From the NCBI RefSeq assembly GCF_040939455.1, contig NC_134108.1, forward strand, positions 80,582,001-80,646,000: 64,000 nt of DNA, given 5' to 3'. The notes under the pieces are model-generated. The model saw nothing but the letters and a program-made list of their open reading frames with translations, had not been told where the DNA came from and did no database searches. Below are positions 11,220 to 23,227 of the stretch, piece after piece (the stretch's first letter is position 1; every line of letters starts with the position of its first letter). A program made the position numbers and the translations under genes. This DNA comes from Microcebus murinus (Eukaryota; Chordata; Mammalia; Primates; Cheirogaleidae).

Positions 11220-12720
11220 AGTATGACTTGTTTTTCCTCAACTTTTTATTTTAAAAAAAGTTAAACCAAAAAAGTGTTCAAAACATAATATAATAATATA
11301 CTCTTTACCTAGATTCACTAATTATTAGCATTCTGCCATGTTTGTTGTTTCCCTTTTACTTTCTATGTGGTTTTGTTTGTTTCTGGGGAATCATTTGAAA
11401 ATAAGTTGCAGACATCATGACACTTCTGCACCGGGTACTTCAGTATATGTCACCTTTAGGCCCATCTGTTTCCATTTATAACCAATTATAGGATTATATT
11501 TTTCATTTAATTTTATTTCTGAATGTGCAAAGCATTTATATTATTCAAAAGTGAAAACTATATAAAGAGATACATTCCTAGGAGTCTCACTCCCAATGCT
11601 ATCACTTCCACCCTGTTCCCACCTACCCTTTTTCTGTAATAAAAACTTTTATTAGTTTTCAATTTATCCTTCCTATATTTCTGTTTTACAATATACGCAT
11701 ACACACATCTATCTGTCATCTATTTATCTATCTAATATGTGTATATAGTCTCATTTCCTTTTCTCACACAAAAAATAGAATGCCATTTATATTTGGGGTG
11801 GGTTTTCTTTTCCAAACTACCATGTATTCTGGGAATCACTTCATATCAATTCACAGAGCTCTTTCTGAATTTTTTTACAATGAATAATATTCCATGCATG
11901 AATGCACCATAATTTATTTGACCCGTTTCCTGTAGTTGGACATTTGGGTTGTTTCCAATAATTTGCTATTATAAATAATGCTTCACTGAGTAACCTTGTG
12001 CATATGTTGTTGTTTTTTTTTTCCCCTCACATTTGTGGAAATGTATCTTCAGGTTAAATTCCCACAAGTGGGAATTGCTGGTGTGACAAGAGTAACTGGA
12101 TATGTAATTTTGTCAGATAAAACCAAATCCCTCCATAGAGGTTGTAGCACTTTGCATCTCCATTAGCAATAGTTGGGAAACTATTTCTCATAGCCCTGTA
12201 TACAAAATGTGTTATCAAGATTTTTAATTTTTTTCATTCTAAAACATAAGAAATGGTATCTCATTAAGTGTCAATTTGCATTTCTCTTATTGTGACAGAA
12301 GTTACAAAACTTTTTATTTATATGAGGGCCTTCTGTATATCGTTCTGTGAACTGATTACTCACATCCTTTGCTCATTTCATAATAGGTTGTTGATCTTTT
12401 TAAAAATACTGTTTCAAGAAATTTTTATATGTGAGTGATACTAACTCTGTGTTTATGTATGACGAATTCTACATGAAATGATGGTGGGCATCCTTCTTAG
12501 GGTAATTTTTGAGACAGATGATGTAGCAAATATTTTCTCCTCATCTGCCATTTCTCACTTGATTTTGTTTACTACGGTGTTTTGGTCATTCAAAAGTTTG
12601 TTTTTTTTTTCTTTTTAATGTACTTGAATGTATGTATCAGTCTTGTATCTAGAATTTGAGTCATAACTCACCCACAGGTCACTAAAAATGTTCACCAGTT
12701 CTCTTCTAGTTCTTGTATGG
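11220..12720 (-). mobile_element. L1 LINE, minus strand, 3' UTR and ORF2 (right part continues at 13119)
   Basis: Read in reverse this is L1 ORF2 running into its 3' UTR. Recognisable antisense blocks are 'gttggacatttgggttgtttcc' near 11935, 'aagtgggaattgctgg' near 12065 and 'tttgctcatttcataataggttgttgatc' near 12368. Two later insertions (an LTR at 12721 and an Alu at 13649) split it. The reading frames are destroyed. Confidence 0.85.
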
Positions 12721-13113
12721 TGTCTTAGTCAGTTTGTGCTGCTAGAACAAAATACCTGAGATTGCATAATTTATAAAGAACAGAAATGTGTTTCTCATAG
12801 TTCTAGAGGCTGGAAGTCCCAGATTAAGGCGTTAGGTGGTTCGGTGTCTGATGAGCGACTGGTCTCTCCTTCCAAGATGACGCCTGTTGCTTGCTCCATC
12901 CTCCGAAAGAGAGTTACGCTGTGTCCTCACGCAGTGGAAGGGGTGAATTAGCAAGCGAGCTGAATGCTGCATGAAGCCTCTTTTATAAAGGGCTTCATCC
13001 CATTCACAAGCGAGATGCCCTCATGATCTAATCTTCTCTTAAAGGCTTCAGCTCTTAATACTATCATATTGGCAACACCTGAATTTTGGAGGGGACATGT
13101 TCAAACCATTGCA
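12721..13113 (-). mobile_element. MaLR-like solo LTR in L1
   Basis: 393 bp that starts TGTCTTAGTCAG and ends CCATTGCA, so it has LTR-style TG..CA ends. It is flanked by an exact 5-bp duplication TATGG at 12716-12720 and 13114-13118. The 'gagattgcataatttataaag' block near 12759 is the antisense of the MaLR/THE1-type LTR polyadenylation region. It sits within L1 ORF2 sequence that resumes at 13119. It keeps several CpGs (for example near 12860 and 12930). I recognise the MaLR group but not the subfamily. Confidence 0.75.
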
Positions 13114-13118
13114 TATGG

Positions 13119-13634
13119 TTTATATTAGATCTCTGGCCTATCTGAAGTTTATTCTGGTATGAAGTATAGGTGGCCTTCTAGGTGTTCTAACATAATTTAT
13201 TTAAAAGCCCATGTTTTTCTCAGTGATTTGAGATGCCATCTTCATCATATATTAAATTTTTACATGTGCTTTTTTCTATTTCTGAAATTACTCTCCTTCT
13301 TTTACTGATCTGTCTCTTCATGTACCAGTACCCTCTATTTTAATTATAAAAGTTTGTATATATTTAGTAATTTGATAAAACTAATTACTCTTCTGTTTCA
13401 GAATGAATTTTCCTAGCTACACTTGGATGTTTATTTTATAATATGAACTTTAGAATCAATTTATATAGCTCTAGAAATAAATTTTAGATGCTTGTTGGAT
13501 CACATTTAATTTATATATTGGGGAGAATTAGTTTTTTTACATTGAGTCATTCTGTCTAAGAATAAAGAATTTCTTTTCATTAATTAAAATTTGCTTTTGT
13601 ACCTTTCAAGTATATTTTAGTTTTCCCTCAGATA
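13119..13634 (-). mobile_element. L1 LINE, minus strand, ORF2 (middle piece)
   Basis: Continues the L1 interrupted at 12720. The antisense ORF2 blocks 'gtttattctggtatgaagtatagg' and 'gatttgagatgcca' are visible near 13147 and 13227. It ends at the Alu target duplication. Confidence 0.85.
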
Positions 13635-13648
13635 GATTTTTCACATTT
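13635..13648. repeat. Alu target-site duplication, left copy
   Basis: GATTTTTCACATTT here is repeated exactly at 13936-13949, bracketing the Alu between them. Confidence 0.9.
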
Positions 13649-13935
13649 TTTTAAAGACAAGAGTCTCACTCAGTTGCCCTGGGTAGAGTGCAGTGGCATC
13701 ATCATAGCTCATAGCACCCTCAAACTCCTGGGCTCAGGTGATCCTCCTGCCTCAGCCTCCCAAGTAGCTGGGACTACAGGCACAGACTACAAAGCCTGGC
13801 TAATTTTTTTTATATTTTTGGTAGAGATGGGGTCTTCTCTTGCTCAGGCTGGTCTCGAACTCCTGAGCTCAAGCAGTCCTCCCCCTTGGGCTCTCAGAAT
13901 GCTAAGATTACAGTCCTGAGCCACCGTGCCTGGCT
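13649..13935 (-). mobile_element. Alu SINE (dimeric), minus strand
   Basis: Antisense Alu: 'gagtctcactcagttgccc' at the left, 'ctcaaactcctgggctcaggtgatcc' in one arm, 'ctggtctcgaactcctgagctcaagcag' in the other, ending at the 'ccaccgtgcctggc' start of Alu. Flanked by an exact 14-bp target duplication. It is inserted in L1. The open frame at 13674-13919 is an Alu artefact. Confidence 0.95.
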
Positions 13936-13949
13936 GATTTTTCACATTT

Positions 13950-14290
13950 CTTTTTAAGTTTATACCTAAGTATTTTATGTTTTTTGTTTTTGTAAATGTA
14001 GCTTTTTGTTTCCACTCTGACTTCTAACTGGTTATTATTTGTATATATGAGGTTATTGATTTTCATATATTAAAATTATATTGTTACCTCACAGAATTTA
14101 TGTATTTCATTTTATTATTGATTCTCTCAGGTTTTCTAAGAATATTATCTCTTATCTCATCAATAGCAAATAGAGAGAGTTTTATTTATTTTCCCCCATT
14201 CTATGTCCCTGCTTCTTTTGTCTGAATGCATTATCCAATACTCCCAGTTTAATATGAAATAATAGTGGAGATAGTAGGCATCTTTCTCAG
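13950..14290 (-). mobile_element. L1 LINE, minus strand, ORF2 (last piece)
   Basis: Continues the same L1 after the Alu: 'tttatacctaagtattttatg' near 13959, then 'gattctctcaggttttctaag' near 14120 and 'aataatagtggagatagtaggca' near 14258. It ends near 14290. Confidence 0.8.
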
Positions 14291-14319
14291 GGTAATTTTT
14301 CAGACAGATAAATGTAGTA

Positions 14320-15595
14320 GTGTTTCATTTTCCATAGTACAGTAAGTGCAATCTGCAAGAGCAGTCGGCAAGTGTCCCCAGGCAGAAAACCTGTTTTATT
14401 TGTGATACTCCAAAAGATGTGTTTCTGTGGAGTTAAATTTAAGATCCAATTTTCTTTTAAAGCAGAAATCAAGGGAACTTTCTGATATTACCTCAAAGAA
14501 GTCTCAAAGAAATTCTTTTGAATTACATGTACCAAATTGCTGCCTTCTTCTCTCTGTGTTGATGAGGTGGTCTAATAAAAGCCATTGTAGTCCTGACAAT
14601 GGGAATAAGATATGCCTTTGTGAGAACAAGTCTTAAGACAAAAGCCAGATCTCAGTCACTGGTAGTATTATGCAAAACTGAATTCATCTGTGCTTTTATG
14701 CTTTTAAGGTATTTGATTTAGTATTTTCTTAAATGTGTATGTGCTTGGAGATTATTTGGTGTAGGAAAACTTGAAAAAAATTTTTAGTCACAGGGCAGCA
14801 GATAATGTACCTTTTGTAATATGTTTTGGCCAAATGTATATAACACCAAAATTGTCACCTCAATTTCAAGTTGCTTTTCCATACAAATGAATTTAATAAT
14901 AATGTATTGGGGTCTTTTTAATCATAATTGCCCCAGGATAAATATTAAATAGATTTTCTGAAAATTTTATTTAGTAAGACTTAATCCTTGGGAGTAGTTT
15001 GGAAAAAAACTTACATTATACTAAAGTAGCATGTTATCTGAAGTACTAACTAAATCTATAGTAAAAAATTAATGTTATAAAAAGATATCAATACTTATAC
15101 ATATAAAGCAACTCAAAGAGAAGTTCTTATAATGTATCAACTCAAGGAGAAACATACTAACTTAAAAAATACTAGTGTTTTCCTAACTGACATACTTCTA
15201 AAAGAAAAGGTTTTCTTCCAGGAAATTTGGCCAATGATGAACAAAATTCTGCAAGAACCAAATATATAAAAAATGTCCTTGAATAAGAATGTTTTCGTCA
15301 AAATTTTCTAAATTCTCCATTAACTTTACCTGTTTATTTTGATGTCACATAAAAGAAGTTCCATATAAGAGAGAAAGCCAGTATTGCAACAAAGAAACTC
15401 CAAAAAAGACAATAGCCTTTAAAAAATGTTATTTTTTTGTTACAACAACAAAAAACCTTTGGTGGTAACTATAACTGTGTTTATATTTGCTATGTTAAAA
15501 CAAGCTTTTGTACAATAATATTTTAGTTTTTGAAGCAAAGGACTTTTGTGTATTACTTTCAATTGAGTCCTGTTATTTACAAAATTGCCTCAGTA
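14320..15595. other. Unique sequence, no gene seen
   Basis: AT-rich, with no recognised repeat and no frame over about 80 codons. Nothing else seen. Confidence 0.6.
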
Positions 15596-15599
15596 CTTC

Positions 15600-15705
15600 A
15601 CTTTTTACATCTCCACACAATCTATTTCAACATAGATTATGTGCCATGATAGTGGATAGATACTTAGTGCTTATTACTTTTAAGGAGCTCACAGATTGTT
15701 GGCAG
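15600..15705 (-). repeat. L2-like LINE fragment
   Basis: The 'attatgtgcca...aaggagctcacag' pattern at 15635-15694 is an eroded antisense L2 3' end. Confidence 0.45.
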
Positions 15706-16030
15706 AAATGGAAAGGTAAACTAATAATTGCAATTTGGAGGTTAAAAAATTAAGCACATTGATATCAGAGATAAAGGCAAGATCAATACCACAGTAGACA
15801 TCAAGGAAAAACTATAGTCACAGAGACTTACATGGTGGAAGATGGGTCAAGAGAAGAGCAGACAAAGTCAAGAAGAGGGATGAATTCATTAAAAAAAATC
15901 ATATGTTTGGGAAATGACAAGTGATATGGAATGATGGTAACTATTTGTTCAATGTCTATTTTCCCAGATAGGTTTCTAGGTCTATTAAAGCTAAAAACTA
16001 TGTGTTTCTTATTCAATATGATATTCCTTT
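15706..16030. other. Unique sequence, no gene seen
   Basis: About 320 bases between an L2 piece and an L1. I see no repeat or gene signal. Confidence 0.5.
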
Positions 16031-16945
16031 CCAGGGTCTAATATAGTTTATTCATTCAAGAAACTCAATGAATATATTCATATTTTCTACATATATTTCT
16101 TAATATTTTTATTAATCACAGAATATATAATACATGTAGAAGTTTTGTAATATAATAAATATCCATATACCTACCAATTGGATTAAGAAACAAAATATTA
16201 CCAACTCATTCATACCCTGTTATGGACATGCCCACTTCTCCACAACCTATAATTACTACTCTGAATTTTGTATTTAGGAGTTTTTGGCTGAATTTTGTAT
16301 TAATAATTTTATTAATATATTCATTAGTGTTTAAACTTGATATTTATGAGATTTATCCATGTTAACACTTGGGAATATATTTAATTTTCATCACTTGATA
16401 GTAGTCTATTGTGATAATATACTTTTTAAAATCAGTTTTGCTTATGATAAGACATTTATTTCCAATACTTTGTCCTTAGAATGATGCTATAAATTTTCTT
16501 GTATATGTTCCTTGCACATGTGATAGAGTTCTGGACATAGGTACATATCTAGAAGTAGATTTACTGATCAATATTGGTCAGCTTCCTCACTAACACTTGA
16601 AATTGCAGCCCTCTTTAATTTTTGCTAATATGAGATATGTGAATGGTATTTCATTATTTGATTTTGAATTTCCCTGATTATTCTCCAAGTTCTGTTTTTG
16701 TGTTTATAGGCCAATTACATTTGCCTTCTATGAGTGGCTGGTTCATCTCCTTTGCCAATTTTACATATATGTAATTGATCTTTTCTGATTGAGTTATCAA
16801 TTCTATTGATTCATTTACCATGAATACATGTAGTAAATTAATCTCTTATTAGAAAGATACCAATGTCAAATCTAATAAGTCTTTTTCCTTTTTAGTTTGT
16901 GCTTTTTAGGTCTTGTTTAAGAAATTCTTTTCTACTCCTAGAATT
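16031..16945 (-). mobile_element. Old L1M-type LINE, minus strand
   Basis: Antisense L1 3'-UTR and ORF2 3' sequence: 'atttatccatgttaaca' near 16351, 'tagtctattgtgataatatac' near 16401, 'gattttgaatttccctgattattc' near 16660 and 'ggtcttgtttaagaaattcttt' near 16909. It abuts a plus-strand L1 head to head. Confidence 0.75.
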
Positions 16946-18140
16946 GATAAATAAATTCAGTAGTCTCCAGTTACAAAATCAATGTACACAAATCAGTGAC
17001 ATTTCTATACACTAGTAACAGCCAAGCTGAGAATCAAATCAAAAGCTAAATACCATTTACAATAGCTGCCAAAAAATAAAATATATAGGAATATACTTAA
17101 CCAACCAGGTGAAAGATTTCTACAAGGAGAACAATGATGAAAGAAACCACTGATGACACAAATAAATGGAAAAACATCCCATGCTCATGGATCAGAAGAA
17201 TCAATATTGTTAAAATGTTCATAATACCCAAAGTAATTTACAGACTCAATGTAATTACCATCAAAATACCAATGCCATTTTTCACAGAATTAGGAAAAAT
17301 AATTCTAAATTTCATATGGAATCAAAAACGAGCTTGAATTGGCAAAGCACTCCTAAGCAAAAATGACAAATCTGGAGGCATCACATTACCCAATTTCAAA
17401 TTATACTACAAGGCAATAGTAACCCAAATAGCATGGTACTGGATACATAGTAGATACATACATGTATCTCAAGATGTATCGCAAGATAGATTAAAGACTT
17501 AAATATAAGACTTGAAACCATAAAGCTAGAAGAAAACTTAGGAAAATCTCTTCTAGACATTGGCCTAGGCAAAGAATTTGTGACTAAAACTCCAAAAGTA
17601 AATACAAGAAACCAAAAATAAATAAATGGGACATAATTAAACTAAAAACCTTCTCCACAGCAAAAGAAATAATCAACAGAGTAAATAGGTAACCTATAGA
17701 AGGGGATAAAATGTTCACAAATTATAATCCAACAGATGACTAATATCCAGAATCTACAAGGAACTCAAATAAATCAGCAAGAAAAAAAAAACAAAACCTC
17801 ATTTAAAAGTGGATAAGAGACATGAATAGACATTTTTCAAAAGAAGATATACAAATGTCAAATAAATCCATTAAAAAATGCAGGCAAATACAAATTAAAC
17901 TACAATGGGATACAACCTTACTCCCATCACAATGGTCATTATTAACCTTTTGCACTCGGATGTCGAGTGTGGATAATGTCGAGTGGATGATGAGAAAAAA
18001 GCAAGCGAGTGCAAAGGGGTAAAAGTCACAAAACAATAGATGTTTGTGTGGATTCAGGGAAAGGGGTACACTTATGCACTGTTGGTGGGACTGCAAATTG
18101 ATATAACCTCTATGGAGAACATTGTGGGAATCCAAGATGG
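16946..18140 (+). mobile_element. L1 LINE, ORF2 3' half, plus strand
   Basis: Clear ORF2 sequence: 'ctatacactagtaacagccaagctgag' near 17007, 'atcaatattgttaaaatgttcataa' near 17200, 'gtggataagagacatgaatagac' near 17810 and 'cactgttggtgggactgcaaattg' near 18077. The first 67 codons of one remnant (17134-17337) are still open. There is an internal deletion near 17440-17480. It is interrupted at a TTAA by the 73-bp piggyBac-like element and stops near 18140, without the L1 3' end. Confidence 0.85.
17946..18018 (+). mobile_element. 73-bp piggyBac-like MITE
   Basis: A 73-bp insert in L1 ORF2 with 13-bp terminal inverted repeats: CCTTTTGCACTCG (17946-17958) against CGAGTGCAAAGGG (18006-18018), 12 of 13 matching. 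A TTAA lies directly to the left (17942-17945), and GTAA, one change from TTAA, lies to the right (18019-18022). TTAA targets and C-rich termini of this kind are the signature of piggyBac elements. An internal direct repeat ATGTCGAGTG occurs at 17960 and 17976. Six CpGs remain, suggesting a young insertion. It has no coding capacity, so it would need transposase in trans. Confidence 0.85.
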
Positions 18141-18475
<335 letters not shown>

Positions 18476-20190
18476 TATTTGTATTCTTACCATCATACTG
18501 TGAACTAAAGATTATCATTTACTTTTAACTTTTCTATCACAGAATTTTTCAGCATATAAAACTAAATTAACTCAGCTTCAATAATTACCAATATATAGCC
18601 AATTACTCTCTATTTAGACCTTTACTTATTTCCTCCCTAACAGCCCCATCTCTACCACTGCCAGGTCACAGATCATTTTGAAATGCTCTTTTTTTTAACA
18701 CAACCACAACACCACCATTAATTTTTTTAATTAAAAGTGAATCTTTAATGTAAGATATTCAGTCAATGTTCCTATTTCCCTGATGATTTAATACTTCTTT
18801 TACCCTAAAAAATAAATCTCCAAATAATATTGATATTTCATGGCTGATATGTCTCTTAAATCTCTTCATCTGTATGTTCTTCTTCCACCTCTTTTATTTT
18901 TCTTTTTTTAAGAAACAAAAATATATGTTGAATAAACTGGGTCATCTGTCCTATAGTTTCCTTCAGTTTGGATTTTGTCATAGCAGTCACATGGAATTGC
19001 TCAACATAGTCCTCTGTCCCTTCATATTTCCTGCAAATTGTTAGCTAGACCTAGAGCCTTGATCAAATTTATGCTCAATTTTTGTTTTTTGTTTGTTTGT
19101 TTTGTTTGTTTGTTTCATTTGTGTTTTGGCAAGACCATCTCATATGTGGTACATTGTACTTCTACCAAGATTTATATTTCTGGCTTCTCTATTTTCTATG
19201 GTTTTGTCTGCCATTGGTGTTCATTACTTAGATCCATGAATTCATCATTGTTTGTTTCATTTTTGTTTGTGTGTTTGTTTTGGTAAGACCATCTCATATG
19301 TGGTACATTATACTTCTACCAAGATTTATATTTCTGGCTTCTCTATTTTCTATGGTCTTGTCTGCCATTGGTGATCATTACTTAGATCCATGAATTCATC
19401 ATTGTTTGTTTCATTTTTGTTTGTGTTTTGGCAAGACCATCTCATATGTGGTACATTATACTTCTACCAAGATTTATATTTCTGGCTTCTCTCTTTTCTA
19501 TGGTCTTGTCTGCCATTGGTGATCATTACTTAGATCCATGAATTCATCATTGTTTGTTTCATTTTTGTGTGTGTTTTGGCAAGACCATCTCATATGTGGT
19601 ACATTATACTTCTACCAAGATTTATATTTCTGGATTCTCTCTTTTCTATGGTCTTGTCTGCCATTGGTGATCATTACTTAGATCCATGAATTCATCAGGA
19701 GGTTTAAAAAATTATGATAGTTCAGTTCTCACTAATTTTTTTATATTTATTTCTTAGAATCCATCTATGAAACAAAACTCCTACAATAATTATTTGTAAG
19801 TCTGAAGACTCAGGAAATCTTTTACAAATATAGAGGTTCTTTTTTTTATTATTTTCAAAATAATGAGGTAATTTTATAGACTCTCCAAAGGTAAACAATG
19901 AGTTTATTTCTATAAATCATAAATAAAATAATTAGTATGATACCGATCTTCTGGTTTTAAATATATTTGATATGTTTCAATCCTTTGCAGTTGTTATCTT
20001 TATTGATGTATAAATTTTCCCATCTTTGGCCAGAGTAGATTAATCAGACGAGTTTAGGAGCCCTTTAGTAGAATCTTTTGTGCTCCCTTGCTTTCTGGTA
20101 TGACGATGTTCCAGGATCATCCTGTACTTTTCCTGCCCAAGAGGTGAAATCAGCCATATTTCCACTGGAGGTTCATCACCAGTATCTTTG
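18476..20190 (-). mobile_element. L1M-type LINE 3' region, minus strand, internally amplified
   Basis: Antisense old-L1 3' sequence: 'ttcctgcaaattgttagctagacctagagcc' near 19028, 'atgaattcatcaggagg' near 19687, 'cccatctttggccagagtag' near 20019 and 'ttgctttctggtatgacgatgttccagg' near 20088. A section of it has been amplified into four tandem copies (19108-19699). Confidence 0.7.
19108..19699. repeat. Four-copy tandem repeat, unit 148-154 bp
   Basis: The anchor 'gaccatctcatatgtggtac' recurs with its 'ccat' at 19135, 19289, 19437 and 19585, giving periods of 154, 148 and 148. Each unit runs from a GTTTGTTTCATT start to ATCCATGAATTCATCA. Copies differ at few positions, for example ACATTGTAC only in copy 1 and CTCTCTTTTCT only in copies 3 and 4. 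The last copy runs straight into single-copy L1-derived sequence (caggaggtttaaa). Units embed (GTTT)n-rich leaders. Confidence 0.95.
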
Positions 20191-20194
20191 CCTT

Positions 20195-20421
20195 CATCTT
20201 CACATGGTTTTCTTCCTGTGTGTATTCTTTTCCCTGGACCCAAATTCCACCTTTTTAAAGGACACTAGTCATATTAGATTAGGGTCTACCCTAATGATCT
20301 CATTTTAACTTGATTACCTTTGTAAAGACCGTGTTTCTAAATAAGGGGTTATGCTGAGATACAAAGGGTTAAAGCTCCAGTGATCTTTCAGGGGTCAGGG
20401 GTACAATGCAACCCATAATAA
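20195..20421 (-). mobile_element. MLT1-type LTR fragment, minus strand
   Basis: Antisense MLT1 layout: 'tcttcacatggttttcttcctgtgt' near 20198, 'ttaacttgattacctttgtaaagacc' near 20304, and the end 'acaatgcaacccataat'. The other half of the LTR is missing. Confidence 0.75.
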
Positions 20422-20424
20422 CTT

Positions 20425-21985
20425 CTTTTCCATTTTAAAAGTTATTATTATACAATAATTTTTTTCTATATTTTACCACAAAATAAATGTTTTTATGCTT
20501 GTTTTATATTTATCCTCATATTTACCAATTTTTTGCTTATCATTTTTTTCTTGAATATTAGACTTTTCAACTGGGTAAAACCTCGCTTTACTTTTGCAGT
20601 GAGTACTACATTGTTTTGAAGTTCCTTTAGTGAAGTCTGTTGGTGATTAACTCCCTCAATATGTGTTTGCCAGAATATGTCTTTATTTCTTTGCCATTCT
20701 TGAGTGATAGTTTAACGTGGCTTACAATTTTAGATTAATTTTTATTTTCTCTTAACACATTAAAGATGTTTTTCTATTCTCTACTAGATTCCATTTTTGC
20801 TGCTGTGCTATCACTCTAATTTTTGTTCCTTTGAAAGAAGTTTTTCTGTTTTAATCAGTTGCTTTTAATATTCCCTTGTGACTGGTTTAAGATTGATTTT
20901 TATTTATTCTGTTTACAATTTTCTGTGTTTCCTAAATCTAAGAATTTTTGTCTTTTTTCAATTGTGGAAAATTTTTATCTGACATATCAAAAATATTTTC
21001 TCTCCTCACTGCTTTTTTATTCTGGAACTAGAACTAAGTATATGTCAGACCTTTTTATTTTGTCTTCCATATCTCTACCCTGTCCTTAATGTTTCTTAAC
21101 CTCTCTGTGCAAAAATCTGTATGAGTCTTCAGATATGTTTTCTAGTTCATTAATTTATCTTCATTTGTGTCTGGTTTGATATTTAACTTATTCCCTGAGT
21201 TTAAATGTAATAAATATATTTTTATTTCTATAAATTCTATTTAGTTCTTTTTCAACTATATGTAATTTTTAAAATATTATTTTAGCCTTTAATCATATTT
21301 ATTTTTTTTTATTTATAGGAACATTTTAAGCACACATATTATATTCTTCATTAGATAATTCAACATTTTAGGTCCTATGGGGTTCATCTAATTCACTATT
21401 TGTTGTTTTTGTTGACTGCTGACTGTCGCTTGTTTCCTTGTGTGTGTGAGCTACTATTTGGCTGATCTTAATTTGAAGAAAATGTAAATTGAGAATGCCT
21501 TTGTCCAAATGAATGAGTTTGCTCTGGTAGGTGCTCTACTAATCTGGAGCACTATCCCCTTGGAAGCACTTTAAATTATATTGTCAGCATAGCATTTCTT
21601 GAACTCTGCAGGTGTTGTAAATTCAAATCCTAAACTCATAAACAGATAGGCTTGTAATTATGAATACTCAAGGGAGATTTTCCCTCACTTGTATATAGAA
21701 CTAAGATTTTGAAAGTTTCCTTTTGGGTCCCTTCACCAAGAAATGTTTTTTTTCCTAGCTCAACCTTTCACCACAGGCCAAGCCCTAGGAGCATCTTAGT
21801 TTTATGTATGAATCTTAGTTATTTGCTCATCTTGCCAGACAAAAGGCCTTATCTCCTATTCCTTTATGAGGCTGTCAAAAGCCTAGTCTCTGCTTCTCAT
21901 ATTGTCAGACGCCTCCAGGGAAGTCAGGGCTTTAGTGCTAACTTATCACTCCAGTTTCAGTTTTATCTTTGTTTTTAAGATATTC
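20425..21985 (-). mobile_element. Old L1M-type LINE, minus strand
   Basis: T-rich antisense LINE sequence: 'gtttgccagaatatgtctttatttctttgccattc' style block at 20660-20700, 'ctttgaaagaagtttttctg' near 20830, 'tatgtcagacctttttattttgtc' near 21041 and 'tcttcagatatgttttctagttc' near 21127. No frame is intact. The right end is uncertain. Confidence 0.55.
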
Positions 21986-21989
21986 CTCT

Positions 21990-23225
21990 TATAATTTCTA
22001 GATGCTTTTGGTGAAAGCAGTTTGCAATATCTAGTCCAACAGAAAGAGAAGTTTCTCTATATGGCTATAAATTAAAAATTTCCCACCTCCATTCTAGCAA
22101 GACTATTTCAATCAATAATAAAACATTATAAGACTAAAACATAATTGTATATTTAAAAGCCTAAAAATAACCTTTAAACAAAATTTGGATTAATGTGGAG
22201 GCAATATCAAGAAGTAAAATTAAGGAATGCCAAGATTATTAAGACTACTACCACCATTTTATTTAAGAAGTTATTTATCCTCCTAGCCAATGTTATCCCA
22301 GTGATAGAAAAATTATAGAGTTATGATGCAAATTCTGAAACTTATCTGGAGAATGCATAAGCTGAGAAAGAGACATTGATCAAACAGAACTCATTCAGTA
22401 TAAGAAAAAAATGATAAGCTATTTTAACAACATGATTTAACTTTCATTTATTCAACATATATTTAATGGTCTGAAACTTAAACCATCTACTAAAAACTAC
22501 TACGGTTTAAGTGCAAATATATAAAGAGCCTTTTGGAATTAAGCTGGAAAGATGATCTAAATATAATTTAATCAGTTGACTGTCCTTCAATAAAATCAGT
22601 CAAAACAAATTCATTCTATTATTAGAAATTTCTACAATTTCTCTTATAACCCACTCTAACACAGAAGACCAGTATTTTGTGTCAAAATCTATCTTGTTAT
22701 TTAAGCCAATTTAATTATATTCATGTTTAATGGATGATCACAATGCATTACATTTTTGTTTAATATAAAAATGCTATCCTAGATTTCTCCTGTTTTGCTA
22801 ATTTCATATACTTCAAATTAAGCTGATAAAAATCACCAAGGGGTATGCAATCTCTAATAACTATAAAGCCTTCTTAAGCTTTTTTCTATTGGCATTAGCA
22901 TAGTGTTTACCTTGGCAATAAAGAAATAGAGAAAGGAAGAGAAGCCAAAAGGATATAAAGCACCAGGTAGCATTTTTAATATCCCTGGCAAAAATTTCTG
23001 GCAGTAGCAGCAATAAGCTAGCATCCAAAAAAGTGCATTAGCTCTGGTTTTATACAGTCTCTTACAAGAAGAGGGGAAAAGGCAAATGTACGGTTGGCAA
23101 TTTAAGAACTGCTGAGCTATGGGTCAAATTTTGCACCACTAAATAAACAATAAAACTCCATCAAACTCAGCTTAACATTGTATGGTCAGTAGTGACCTTC
23201 ATCAGAGTCAGTTTAACTGGATTGG
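21990..23225. other. Unique sequence, no gene seen
   Basis: AT-rich with no recognised repeat, no long frame and no RNA gene. Confidence 0.55.
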
Positions 23226-23227
23226 TG

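Noticed and set aside
13674..13919. Frame resembling protein segments found in many databases
   Set aside because: It is an antisense Alu, a frequent false protein match. The same applies to 33853-34140 and 33888-34121.
19108..19699. Regular repeats that could suggest a CRISPR array
   Set aside because: Only four units of about 150 bp with no alternating repeat/spacer structure, in a primate genome. It is a minisatellite-like tandem duplication.
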